From the IMG/VR virus record IMGVR_UViG_3300017776_000239, positions 1-21,772 of that record: a DNA stretch of 21,772 bases; one strand, 5' to 3'. Shown here piece by piece: positions 14,557-21,772 of this stretch. This DNA comes from a virus. Every line of letters starts with the position of its first letter. Within the stretch, counting starts at the first letter, position 1. Position numbers and translations under genes: made by a program. The notes under the pieces were generated by a model. It did no database searches. It saw nothing but the letters and a program-made list of their open reading frames with translations, and was not told where the DNA came from.

Positions 14557-15920
14557 TGGCTGTTCAACAAGTACAAAATCTACCCGCACAATTTGTTCAA
14601 GATCTAGGACAAGATTTAGCAACACAAGTTGTATCACAATCAGGTGTACCTGTAGTATCGACTGGTATTGCTGGTATATCACAACAAGCTGGTGAATCAG
14701 CTGCTGACTTTGCAGCAAGACAACAAGCTGCTCAAGCATTTACAACAAGACAACAAAGTTTATCTGGACTTGCACCACAAGTAGCAGGTCAAACAGCATT
14801 ACAACAACAAGCACAAAATTTAGCAACAACTGCAGCAGGAACATCTGGTATCGGATCTTTTGAACCATTTTTAAATCAAGCACAACAAGAAGCTACTCTT
14901 GCTTCAGCATTAGGAACCTCGGCCCTTGGACAATTAGGTACAGCAGCAGGAACTTTAGGCACAGCACAAGGAACTCTTGGAACTGGTTTAGGAACTTTAG
15001 GAACTGGACTAGGAACTTTAGGTACAGCTGGATCTGAACTTAGCGGTGCCGGAACTGCTTTAGGCACAGCTGCAACAACATTTGGTGGAGTACCAACAGG
15101 TCCAATGACTACTTCACAAACACAACAATACATGTCCCCTTATCAATCACAAGTGATTGATGCATCATTAGCAGAATTTGATCGTAACAAACAGATACAA
15201 GAACAAAGTATACGAGATCAGCAGACAGCTTTGGGTGCGCTTGGCAGTGGTCGAGCGGGAGTGCAACTCGCAGAGTTTGGCACAGGGGCTGCGAGAGAAC
15301 GAGCGTTATTACAAGCCGGTCTCTTGCAACAAGGTTTCAATCAAGCACAAGGAGCTAGACAACAAGACATTGCTAATCAGTTTGCTTTAGGTCAAGCACA
15401 AGCAGGTATTGCTGGTCAACAAGCAGGCTTTGCAGGACAAAGAGCAGGATTAGGTCAGGCTCAAGCAGGTATAGGTCAAGGTCAAGCAGCTATAGGTAGT
15501 CAACTTGCAGGCATAGGTGGTCAACAAGCAGGTATAGCAGGAGCAACACAAAATTTAGGACAGTTTAGATCTGGACTTGCAGGTCAACAAGCAGCTTTAG
15601 GACAAGCCTCTGAAGGTGTTCTTGGAACAAACATTTCACGTTTAGGTCAATTGGGCGCGATTAACCAGGCGCAAGCACAAGCAAATCTTGATGCACAAAG
15701 AGAAGCAGCAAGACAAGCAGCATTCTTACCACAAGAACAATTAGATAGATATGCTGCACAAGTAACAGGAATCATGGGTGGTTATCCTGGTCAAACACAA
15801 ACAACAAATATACCTAACCCTACACCATTACAAAGTGCATTAGGTATAGGTACAACACTTGCTGGTATTTACGGTGCAGTTAAAGGAGCAGGGGCACCAT
15901 CAACTATAATTCAAAATTAA
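14556..15920 (+). CDS. Internal virion / DNA-ejection protein with heptad arrays, 454 aa
   Basis: A 454-residue protein rich in Gln, Ala and Gly. Residues 1-115 are Gln/Ala-rich helix. Residues 119-174 form eight heptads of the TLGTGLG type. Residues 186-270 are a helical conserved-looking module (MSPYQSQVIDASLAEFDR, then LGSGRAGVQLAEFGTGAARE). Residues 279-355 form eleven heptads of the AGQQAGI type. The C-terminus has ALGIGTTLAGIYGAVKGAG, a Gly-zipper-like hydrophobic stretch. The composition and position resemble the ejection proteins of short-tailed phages (P22 gp7, gp16 and gp20; T7 gp14 to gp16), which assemble a trans-envelope channel. The role is inferred, and the exact homologue is not identified. 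Confidence 0.66.
   Translation: MAVQQVQNLPAQFVQDLGQDLATQVVSQSGVPVVSTGIAGISQQAGESAADFAARQQAAQAFTTRQQSLSGLAPQVAGQTALQQQAQNLATTAAGTSGIGSFEPFLNQAQQEATLASALGTSALGQLGTAAGTLGTAQGTLGTGLGTLGTGLGTLGTAGSELSGAGTALGTAATTFGGVPTGPMTTSQTQQYMSPYQSQVIDASLAEFDRNKQIQEQSIRDQQTALGALGSGRAGVQLAEFGTGAARERALLQAGLLQQGFNQAQGARQQDIANQFALGQAQAGIAGQQAGFAGQRAGLGQAQAGIGQGQAAIGSQLAGIGGQQAGIAGATQNLGQFRSGLAGQQAALGQASEGVLGTNISRLGQLGAINQAQAQANLDAQREAARQAAFLPQEQLDRYAAQVTGIMGGYPGQTQTTNIPNPTPLQSALGIGTTLAGIYGAVKGAGAPSTIIQN
14910..15077 (+). repeat. Eight 21-bp coding heptad repeats (TLGTGLG type)
   Basis: Codons for residues 119-174 of the 454-aa protein, in 7-residue frames beginning LGTSALG, QLGTAAG, TLGTAQG, TLGTGLG (twice), TLGTAGS, ELSGAGT and ALGTAAT. 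The register is unbroken for eight units. Two consecutive units are identical at protein level. Confidence 0.85.
15390..15620 (+). repeat. Eleven 21-bp coding heptad repeats (AGQQAGI type)
   Basis: Codons for residues 279-355 of the 454-aa protein, in unbroken 7-residue frames: GQAQAGI, AGQQAGF, AGQRAGL, GQAQAGI, GQGQAAI, GSQLAGI, GGQQAGI, AGATQNL, GQFRSGL, AGQQAAL and GQASEGV. The seventh position is always hydrophobic (I, F, L or V); the others are mostly Gly, Ala and Gln. No insertion or deletion breaks the register. Confidence 0.88.
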
Positions 15921-15921
15921 T

Positions 15922-17007
15922 ATGAACAGAGTATTAAGAAGACCAATGTTTAAAATGGGTGGTACACCGGCAGACGGTATCACATCTGGTTTAGATCAAC
16001 CAAGAAAACAATACAGCAATGGAACTGATCCTTATGACAGAGCTTTAAGTACAACTACAAGAGCTTTAGAAGATCTTGATAAATTTAGAGGTGAAAAATC
16101 AGGTTTTATGCCTGGTGGTTTACCAAACTTTCTTACATCATTTGGTTTAAATTTATTATCAACACCACCACAAGGTGGTCTTTTAGCTACAGCTGCAACA
16201 GCTGCTAAAACTCCTTTTGAAACATTTCAAGCAGCACAATTAGCTGAAAGACAAAAAGAAGCAAACAGAGCCGAAGATATATTTTCAGGAGCATTAGCTT
16301 CTGAGTATGATCTTGAAGAACAAAGAATAAAAAATCTTGACACTTCAGATAGCAGTAGTGAAAAAACACCTGAAGTAGAAGCAAGACTTATTAGACAAGC
16401 TCAAGATAATATTTTTGCTGCAAGAGATATACTTGCAAAAGAAGATGCAACAGAGGAAGAAAAAATAGCAGCTCAAAGAAAAATTAAAAATAATCAAAAC
16501 GTATTACAAAAAGAATTGGGTGTACCTGCAGAATATGAAGCTATTCTAACGAACCCAGAATTATTTGATAATGCTAAAGATGCTTATGTTGAAGCAGAAA
16601 ATAATAGAAGACTTAAGGAATTTAAAGATAAAAATCCTAACGCAACTCCAGAAGAAATTACTGAAGGTGTTACATTAATAGATCCTAGGTCTACAACAGC
16701 AATTGATTTTACAATAGAACAATTAAGAAAAAAATATTATTTTAACGAAGGTGGTAGAGTTGGTTTAGCCTTTGGAACTAAGCCAATGATGGAATCAGTT
16801 GCAGAACAAAGACCAAGTGAAGTACAGGATTTATCTTACACAGAACTTAGATCAAGATTACCACAAGAAATATCAAATGACATTGTACAATTATTAGCTA
16901 ACAGCAAACAAGCTTTACTAGATTTTGCAAATATACAAACACCAGAAGACATAGCTGGTTTCAATCAACAATACGACGTAAATTTATCATTACCACAGGG
17001 GGCGTAG
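15922..17007 (+). CDS. Internal virion protein, 361 aa
   Basis: A 361-residue protein. N-terminal signature RRPMFKMGG with DGITSGL (6-24) is one I recall in uncultured marine phages. A Gly/Leu/Ala segment (LTSFGLNLLSTPPQGGLLATAATAA, about 71-95) precedes long charged helices with coiled-coil character (about 103-205: QLAERQKEANRAEDIF, EVEARLIRQAQDNIFAARD). A GG motif follows, FNEGGRVGLAFG (274-285). The C-terminal module (306-361) begins YTELRSRLPQEISND and ends FNQQYDVNLSLPQGA. It lies one base before the 1398-aa gene. Likely an internal, ejected or capsid-interior protein. No enzyme motif was found. Confidence 0.65.
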   Translation: MNRVLRRPMFKMGGTPADGITSGLDQPRKQYSNGTDPYDRALSTTTRALEDLDKFRGEKSGFMPGGLPNFLTSFGLNLLSTPPQGGLLATAATAAKTPFETFQAAQLAERQKEANRAEDIFSGALASEYDLEEQRIKNLDTSDSSSEKTPEVEARLIRQAQDNIFAARDILAKEDATEEEKIAAQRKIKNNQNVLQKELGVPAEYEAILTNPELFDNAKDAYVEAENNRRLKEFKDKNPNATPEEITEGVTLIDPRSTTAIDFTIEQLRKKYYFNEGGRVGLAFGTKPMMESVAEQRPSEVQDLSYTELRSRLPQEISNDIVQLLANSKQALLDFANIQTPEDIAGFNQQYDVNLSLPQGA

Positions 17008-17008
17008 C

Positions 17009-20000
17009 ATGGAACCCTTTGAGCCAAAAAACAAGCTTATCTTAGATGTAGATCAAGTTCAAAATACTTTAGCTAGTGGTCTTAAACAAAGTCTTACAAA
17101 ACAAAAGAAACCAGTAAAATTTACATGGGAAGGTGCAGCTAATTTATTTGCGACCATGAGTAATACTCCATTAAGAGACTATAACTTAAGAGCGTTAATG
17201 GATGAAAAATTACCAAACATCATGGATTTAGCAAAAGGCAGAAAAAAACCAAAAGAAAAAGATTACATAGATTTTTTTGAAGACATGGAAAAGTCTATAT
17301 TTGGTGCAGCTCAAAACATATCTTATTCTTTTGGTGATTTAATTACAACTGGTATTGATATGGCAGCAGATACTAATCTTACTTCTGCTTTAGATAAAGT
17401 ATACACAGAAAATAAAATTAAAGATCCAGAAACATTGTTAGGAACTGTTAGTAAAGTTCTTATTGAATATGGTTTACCAGGTGGTGCTGTATTCAAAGTA
17501 ATGAATAGAGCTAAAAAATTATTAAAAAGTAAAAAGATTAAAGATGCAAAGACCGCGGCTCAAGCAACAGGAGCAGGTTCGCAAATTGTTAATACTGCAA
17601 AAAGAGTAGGTTATATGTCAACAGCTTTTGCTGCAACTGACTTTATAACATCGGGTGCAAGACAAAAAGAACAAGATCCTTTAGTTTTAAAAGAAGAAAA
17701 CGAAGAGGGTTTAGACGGAAAAGATTTAGCACTTGCAAGATTTAGAAACAAACTTAGATTTGGTGCAGAAGGAGCAGTCTTAGGAATGGGTTTTTCTTTA
17801 ATGGGTAGACCTCTTGCAAAAGTTGCTAGTTTTGGTGCAAAGTATGGATTAATGAAACCAGCAGGTTATGCACTAAGAGGTGTAGATTTTTTAGCTATAA
17901 GACCTGCAACTTACCTTGCAGCAAATATACCAGGATCTGCAATAGCAGGAAAAGCAATTAGAAACGCAAGTAGCTATGTAATTGACAAAGGACTATCTAC
18001 AGTTCTTACATTAAATCCTAAAAAACAATTACCTGCATTTGACGATTGGAGATTGTTTTCAACTAAAAGTAAAGATCCTTTACAAAGAAAATTAAAAAGA
18101 TTAGATAATTTTTTATCAGGGTTTAGATCTCTTGGTAAATATACAGGTCTTACATTTCAACTTACATCAGGTGCAAAAAGAGAAATAAAAGCAAGATCAA
18201 GAACTATAGAAAAATATTTAGAATCTATTGAAAAAAAATCATATGATCTAGCTAAAGGTTTTGAAGGCTTATATAATACAATGACAACTTCTCCTGCAAG
18301 TAAAGAGTATTATTTAGATCAAGTTCTTGCATATTTAAAAGGACAAACAAAAAAATCTGAATTACCTAAAGCATTACAAGAAACCGCTGAAAATTTAAAC
18401 AAAGAATTATTAAAAACTAAAACGGCGTTTGGTAATTTATTACCTGAAGGTGATCTTAAAAACTTTATGTTAAGTAATTTAAAAACTTATATGAGAAAAT
18501 CTTTTTCTATATTTACAAACCCAGAGTACATGCCTGATGAAAAAATAAAAACTGGTGCTACCAAATGGGTATTAGAGAATGTAGTAAAGAAAAATAAAGA
18601 TTTAAAAGAATCAGCTAAAACATTAAAGACTGGTAAAATGACAGATGCGCAAGCGCAAGAAGTTTTTTCAGAATCTTTAGTGCATAAAATTCTTACACAT
18701 ACAAAACAAGATGGCATAGACCCTTTAAGATTATTACAACAAGTATCTAAAAATCAATTACGATCTGATAAATTAATTAAAACAGGTGAGGAATTACCTG
18801 ATGCAATTAAAAAATTGTTAGGTGAAGAAAATAATTTAAAGTCAGCTGTATTACAAACTACATCACACGCTATTACACAATCAACAAATAAACTAACTTT
18901 AGATAAGTTAGCTAAACTTGGTATTGATGAAGGATGGTTATTTAAATCAGAGTCAGATGCGCTTGCTAAAAATGCAGTGGATGCTGTAAAAGTTGGAGAT
19001 TTAAAAGGTCTTGGAATATTAAAAAGTAGTATATCAAAATTATACGCATCAAAAGATATGGCAGCAGCTTTAAAAGGAGCACCGGGACCGTATGATAGTT
19101 GGATACAAAGTGGTGCATACAGAAATATTTTACAATTTAAAGTAGCTACACAATTTGGTAAAACAGTTCTTTCACCTGCAACACAAGTTAGAAACGTAAC
19201 ATCAGCTAGCATGTTTCCGTTAGCTAACGGTCACATTGGTGGTAGATCTTCTGTAACAGAATCTATTAAAATGGTTGTGGATGATATATTTGGTGCAGGT
19301 AAAGTTATTGATGAAAAAAAATTTATAGACAATTTAGAAAATAAAATACGTCTTGGTGTAATTGATGAAAACATTGTGGCATCAGAACTACAAGCAGTTT
19401 TAAAAGACATACGTTCCGGTGCAAAAGTAAAAAACATGGATAGTTTATTATCGAGATTATCAGAATCTAAAATGATTAAAACAGCAACAAGAGTATATGC
19501 TGGAGGTGATAACTTATGGAAATGGTATGGTCATGAGTATGTAAAATCACAAATGAAATCTATGTATAGAAATGTAGATGATGTTGCAAAATGGACTGAA
19601 GAAATAGTTGGTAGAAAATTTGATAAGTTTAATACATTTACAGGTAAAGCAAAAACATTTGACGAAGCATTAGATGAAGCAGCTGCATGGCAAATAAGAA
19701 ACACTTATCCAACATACAGTAAAGTACCACAAGTAATTAGAGATTTAAGAAAGTTACCATTCGGTAACTTTGTATCGTTCCCTGCAGAAATGATTAGAAC
19801 AACTTATAATATTGTATCTATAGGTTTAAAAGAAGCTACCTCTTCAAACCCACAGTTAAGACAGATGGGGTATAGAAGATTATTAGGTGCATTAGTTACA
19901 TTAGGTGGAGCAGAAAAAGGAGTAAGCACACTAGCTCAAAACTTAACAGGGACAACTATGGACCAAATAGATGCTTATAAAAGAAGTTTATCTGCACCAT

Positions 20001-21205
20001 GGGATTCAAGAGCAGCAATTTTACCTATTAACACGTGGAAAGACGGTAAAGGAAAAGCAATAAACTTTTCATACTTTAGTCCTTACGATGTTGTTTTACA
20101 ACCAGTTAGAGCTGCTTTAAAAACATTAGAAGAAGGTAAACTAAAACAAGAAGATGCTAGTAATGTAGCGTTTAATTTATTCTTAGGAGCTGATGGACCT
20201 GTAAGAAAACTTCTAGATCCTTTTGTTTCTCAATCAATTGCATTAGAAAAAATATCAGATGTACTACCAAGTGAATTATTACTTGGAGGTAGAGGTGGTG
20301 TAACTAAAACTGGATCTGCTGTTTATTCTGAAACAGATGATGGACCAACTGCATTTATGAAAAGTTTAGCACATATTATAAAAGGTGTACAACCCACTGG
20401 AATTGTAACTGGAACTAAAATTATACAAGGTATAAAACAAGATGTTAAAAAAGGAGGTCAACCTGTAAATTTACAAGATGAGTTAATGGCTTTATTTTCT
20501 GGTATAAGAATTATTAATGTAAATGTACCTCAAGCCATGGAATATAAAATTACAGACTACAATAAAAAATTTAGATCTACTACTAAAACTGAAAAATTAT
20601 TTAATTTACAAAATTTTCAAACTAGAGGACCATTTGTGTTAGCCGATGAGTTTAGAGATATTCAAGAAGAAACATTTAAAGTTAATCAAGAATTCTTTTT
20701 TATTTTAAGAGATGCTATGGAAACAGGTGTTGACAAAAGAGACTTAATTAAAATTTTAAGAAAAAGAAGAGTACCTTATTCAAAAGCTAAAAAATTAATT
20801 GAAGGTAAAAACATACCTTATACAGCCTGGAAAGAACGTATGAAAAAAAGAGTAAAGGCTGCTGAAAAACTAGCAGAAGATAGAGATCAAAAAGTAAATA
20901 AAGAATATTTTTTTCCTAAAAAATTATTTAAAGATGTAGAAAAAGAATACAAAGATAAAGATCTTAACACAGATCCTGATAAAGTATTAAGTGAGATAGA
21001 ACAAATATTAAAAGATCAAAAAAGTTCTGTACCACAAGTTAATAAAGTAAAACAAACAGCTGAGATACAGACACCACCATTAGGAGACACACCTATGCCT
21101 GTAGTACAAACAGCACAACTAAATGTGAATCCAAATACTAACTTGACACGAACACAAGAAGCGTTACTATCACCAAGTGAAAAAATTATAGCGAGTAGAA
21201 CATAA
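17009..21205 (+). CDS. Giant internal virion/ejection protein, 1398 aa
   Basis: A 1398-residue protein, the largest in the window, with a G-rich SD-like stretch (AGGGGGC, 16997-17003) just upstream. N-terminal third: acidic/basic helices, then a Gly/Ala-rich hydrophobic region (GAEGAVLGMGFSLMG at 252-266, continuing to about 330). Middle: long Lys-rich helices. A conserved-looking stretch around 916-934 (LPFGNFVSFPAEMIRTTYN) is one I recall in other marine phages' large proteins. The C-terminus is Pro-rich and ends TRTQEALLSPSEKIIASRT. I saw no lysozyme, transglycosylase or polymerase motif. By size and position it resembles the large ejection proteins (for example T7 gp16) that enter the host with the DNA; whether it has an enzymatic head is not shown. 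TAATG overlap with the next gene. Confidence 0.68.
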   Translation: MEPFEPKNKLILDVDQVQNTLASGLKQSLTKQKKPVKFTWEGAANLFATMSNTPLRDYNLRALMDEKLPNIMDLAKGRKKPKEKDYIDFFEDMEKSIFGAAQNISYSFGDLITTGIDMAADTNLTSALDKVYTENKIKDPETLLGTVSKVLIEYGLPGGAVFKVMNRAKKLLKSKKIKDAKTAAQATGAGSQIVNTAKRVGYMSTAFAATDFITSGARQKEQDPLVLKEENEEGLDGKDLALARFRNKLRFGAEGAVLGMGFSLMGRPLAKVASFGAKYGLMKPAGYALRGVDFLAIRPATYLAANIPGSAIAGKAIRNASSYVIDKGLSTVLTLNPKKQLPAFDDWRLFSTKSKDPLQRKLKRLDNFLSGFRSLGKYTGLTFQLTSGAKREIKARSRTIEKYLESIEKKSYDLAKGFEGLYNTMTTSPASKEYYLDQVLAYLKGQTKKSELPKALQETAENLNKELLKTKTAFGNLLPEGDLKNFMLSNLKTYMRKSFSIFTNPEYMPDEKIKTGATKWVLENVVKKNKDLKESAKTLKTGKMTDAQAQEVFSESLVHKILTHTKQDGIDPLRLLQQVSKNQLRSDKLIKTGEELPDAIKKLLGEENNLKSAVLQTTSHAITQSTNKLTLDKLAKLGIDEGWLFKSESDALAKNAVDAVKVGDLKGLGILKSSISKLYASKDMAAALKGAPGPYDSWIQSGAYRNILQFKVATQFGKTVLSPATQVRNVTSASMFPLANGHIGGRSSVTESIKMVVDDIFGAGKVIDEKKFIDNLENKIRLGVIDENIVASELQAVLKDIRSGAKVKNMDSLLSRLSESKMIKTATRVYAGGDNLWKWYGHEYVKSQMKSMYRNVDDVAKWTEEIVGRKFDKFNTFTGKAKTFDEALDEAAAWQIRNTYPTYSKVPQVIRDLRKLPFGNFVSFPAEMIRTTYNIVSIGLKEATSSNPQLRQMGYRRLLGALVTLGGAEKGVSTLAQNLTGTTMDQIDAYKRSLSAPWDSRAAILPINTWKDGKGKAINFSYFSPYDVVLQPVRAALKTLEEGKLKQEDASNVAFNLFLGADGPVRKLLDPFVSQSIALEKISDVLPSELLLGGRGGVTKTGSAVYSETDDGPTAFMKSLAHIIKGVQPTGIVTGTKIIQGIKQDVKKGGQPVNLQDELMALFSGIRIINVNVPQAMEYKITDYNKKFRSTTKTEKLFNLQNFQTRGPFVLADEFRDIQEETFKVNQEFFFILRDAMETGVDKRDLIKILRKRRVPYSKAKKLIEGKNIPYTAWKERMKKRVKAAEKLAEDRDQKVNKEYFFPKKLFKDVEKEYKDKDLNTDPDKVLSEIEQILKDQKSSVPQVNKVKQTAEIQTPPLGDTPMPVVQTAQLNVNPNTNLTRTQEALLSPSEKIIASRT

Positions 21206-21384
21206 TGGCTAAAAAATCGGCATTACAAAAAATAGAATCACATGAAAAGCTTTGCAGAATAATGCAAAAGCAAACGTTTGAACAAATAAAAGAAATGCAA
21301 GAACGTATTAAAAGATTAGAGTATTGGATAGTCGGTGGGATGGGAGCCGTACTAATAGTTTTACTTACAGACATCACAAAATAA
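21205..21384 (+). CDS. Small one-TM protein, putative holin-like, 59 aa
   Basis: A 59-residue protein starting in a TAATG overlap. N-terminal charged helix (MAKKSALQKIESHEK, then QTFEQIKEMQERIKRLE, coiled-coil-like) and one C-terminal TM segment WIVGGMGAVLIVLL (41-54). The layout resembles XhlA- or DUF7201-type small membrane proteins associated with phage lysis cassettes. Because an M15 peptidase follows five bases later, a holin or lysis-accessory role is likely; a spanin-like or unrelated role cannot be excluded. Confidence 0.66.
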   Translation: MAKKSALQKIESHEKLCRIMQKQTFEQIKEMQERIKRLEYWIVGGMGAVLIVLLTDITK

Positions 21385-21388
21385 ATTT

Positions 21389-21772
21389 ATGCAATTATCA
21401 AAACATTTTACTCTTAGAGAGATGACTAATTCAATGACCGCGCAGCGTAAGGGTATTGATAATACACCAGGGGCCGGAGAAATTAAAAGTCTAGGTGACT
21501 TATGTTATGAAGTTTTGGAACCGCTACGTGCACACTTTGACAAGCCAGTTACGGTGACCTCGGGCTACCGCAGCGAAGCGCTGTGTGAAGCGATCGGATC
21601 GAAAAAGACGTCACAGCATGCCAAGGGCCAGGCGGTCGACCTAGAAATATTTGGCGTGCCCAACATTAAGACAGCTTACTGGCTACAAAATAACGTTGAT
21701 TTTGATCAGCTCATCATGGAGTACTATGATCCAACAGATCCTGCAGGGGGATGGGTCCACATATCTTATCAC
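21389..21772 (+). CDS. Peptidase M15 family endolysin (partial, runs off right edge)
   Basis: At least 128 residues from ATG at 21389, open to the end of the window. Signature: VTVTSGYRSEAL (55-66), SQHAKGQAVDL (75-85) with zinc ligands H77 and D84 (HxxxxxxD), and GWVHISY with W122-x-H124. E111 in IMEYYD is a candidate catalytic base. This is the M15 (VanY/DD-carboxypeptidase-like) zinc peptidase layout used by phages to cut peptidoglycan stem peptides at lysis. The core is essentially complete by the window edge. It follows the holin-like gene after a 4-base gap, without a clear SD. Base composition rises to about 58% GC over 21541-21660, unlike the AT-rich genes around it. Confidence 0.86.
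   Translation, partial: MQLSKHFTLREMTNSMTAQRKGIDNTPGAGEIKSLGDLCYEVLEPLRAHFDKPVTVTSGYRSEALCEAIGSKKTSQHAKGQAVDLEIFGVPNIKTAYWLQNNVDFDQLIMEYYDPTDPAGGWVHISYH

Noticed and set aside
15178-15390. Second plus-strand frame inside the 454-aa gene (70 codons)
   Set aside because: It starts without SD in the GC-rich islet, in a different frame from a strongly patterned protein; no independent support.
14910-15620. CRISPR-like array from the 21-bp repeats
   Set aside because: Repeats are in-frame coding heptads without unique spacers.

Overview
This window looks like the late, virion-structure part of a short-tailed (podovirus-type) bacteriophage genome with a low-GC host, most likely a marine phage of the kind recovered from SAR11-type (Pelagibacterales) or similar alphaproteobacterial plankton. 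The reasons are roughly one-third GC (judged by eye), a single coding strand with genes packed end to end, and proteins resembling families I associate with uncultured marine phages: P22 gp4-type and SU10-type head-tail adaptors, a P22 gp10/T7 gp12-like tail hub or nozzle, Gly-rich and repeat-rich fibre proteins, large internal ejection proteins and a C-terminal peptidase-M15 lysin. The host assignment is inference. No replication, integrase, terminase or portal genes, tRNAs, CRISPR arrays or insertion sequences are visible.

Layout, left to right, all on the + strand: (1) the last codons of an upstream virion gene (possibly the major capsid protein), closed by a strong intrinsic terminator; (2) a head-completion and neck set (100-aa protein, gp4-like adaptor, 196-aa structural protein, 52-aa putative zinc protein, 235-aa adaptor); (3) a fibre and tip set of secreted-like beta-rich, repeat-rich proteins, ending in a polyglycine adhesin-like protein and a 164-aa unknown; (4) a very AT-rich accessory island with a DUF6065-like protein, three 2-oxoglutarate/Fe(II) oxygenase-like proteins, a cupin-like protein and a small helical protein, overlapping or nearly abutting; (5) the large tail hub protein with an apparently inserted module, followed by three small genes; (6) an internal-virion/DNA-ejection set (399, 82, 454, 361 and 1398 aa) with conserved terminal modules and long heptad arrays; (7) a lysis pair, made of a one-TM small protein (holin-like) and an M15 peptidase that runs off the right end.

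The neck and fibre genes are mostly preceded by strong Shine-Dalgarno sequences, several of which contain the stop codon of the gene before. From the accessory island onward most genes start without a clear SD and rely on TAATG or longer overlaps, suggesting translational coupling. There is no stretch above 300 bases without a gene; the longest gaps are the terminator/leader at 87-142 and about 20-26 bases at 6931-6951 and 10230-10255.

The most interesting points are the oxygenase/cupin/DUF6065 island set between tail genes, the two long heptad arrays in the 454-aa ejection protein, the domain insertion in the tail hub, and the abrupt GC rise inside the lysin gene, which suggests recent acquisition. 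Family assignments are from motif recognition only; no database search was possible.
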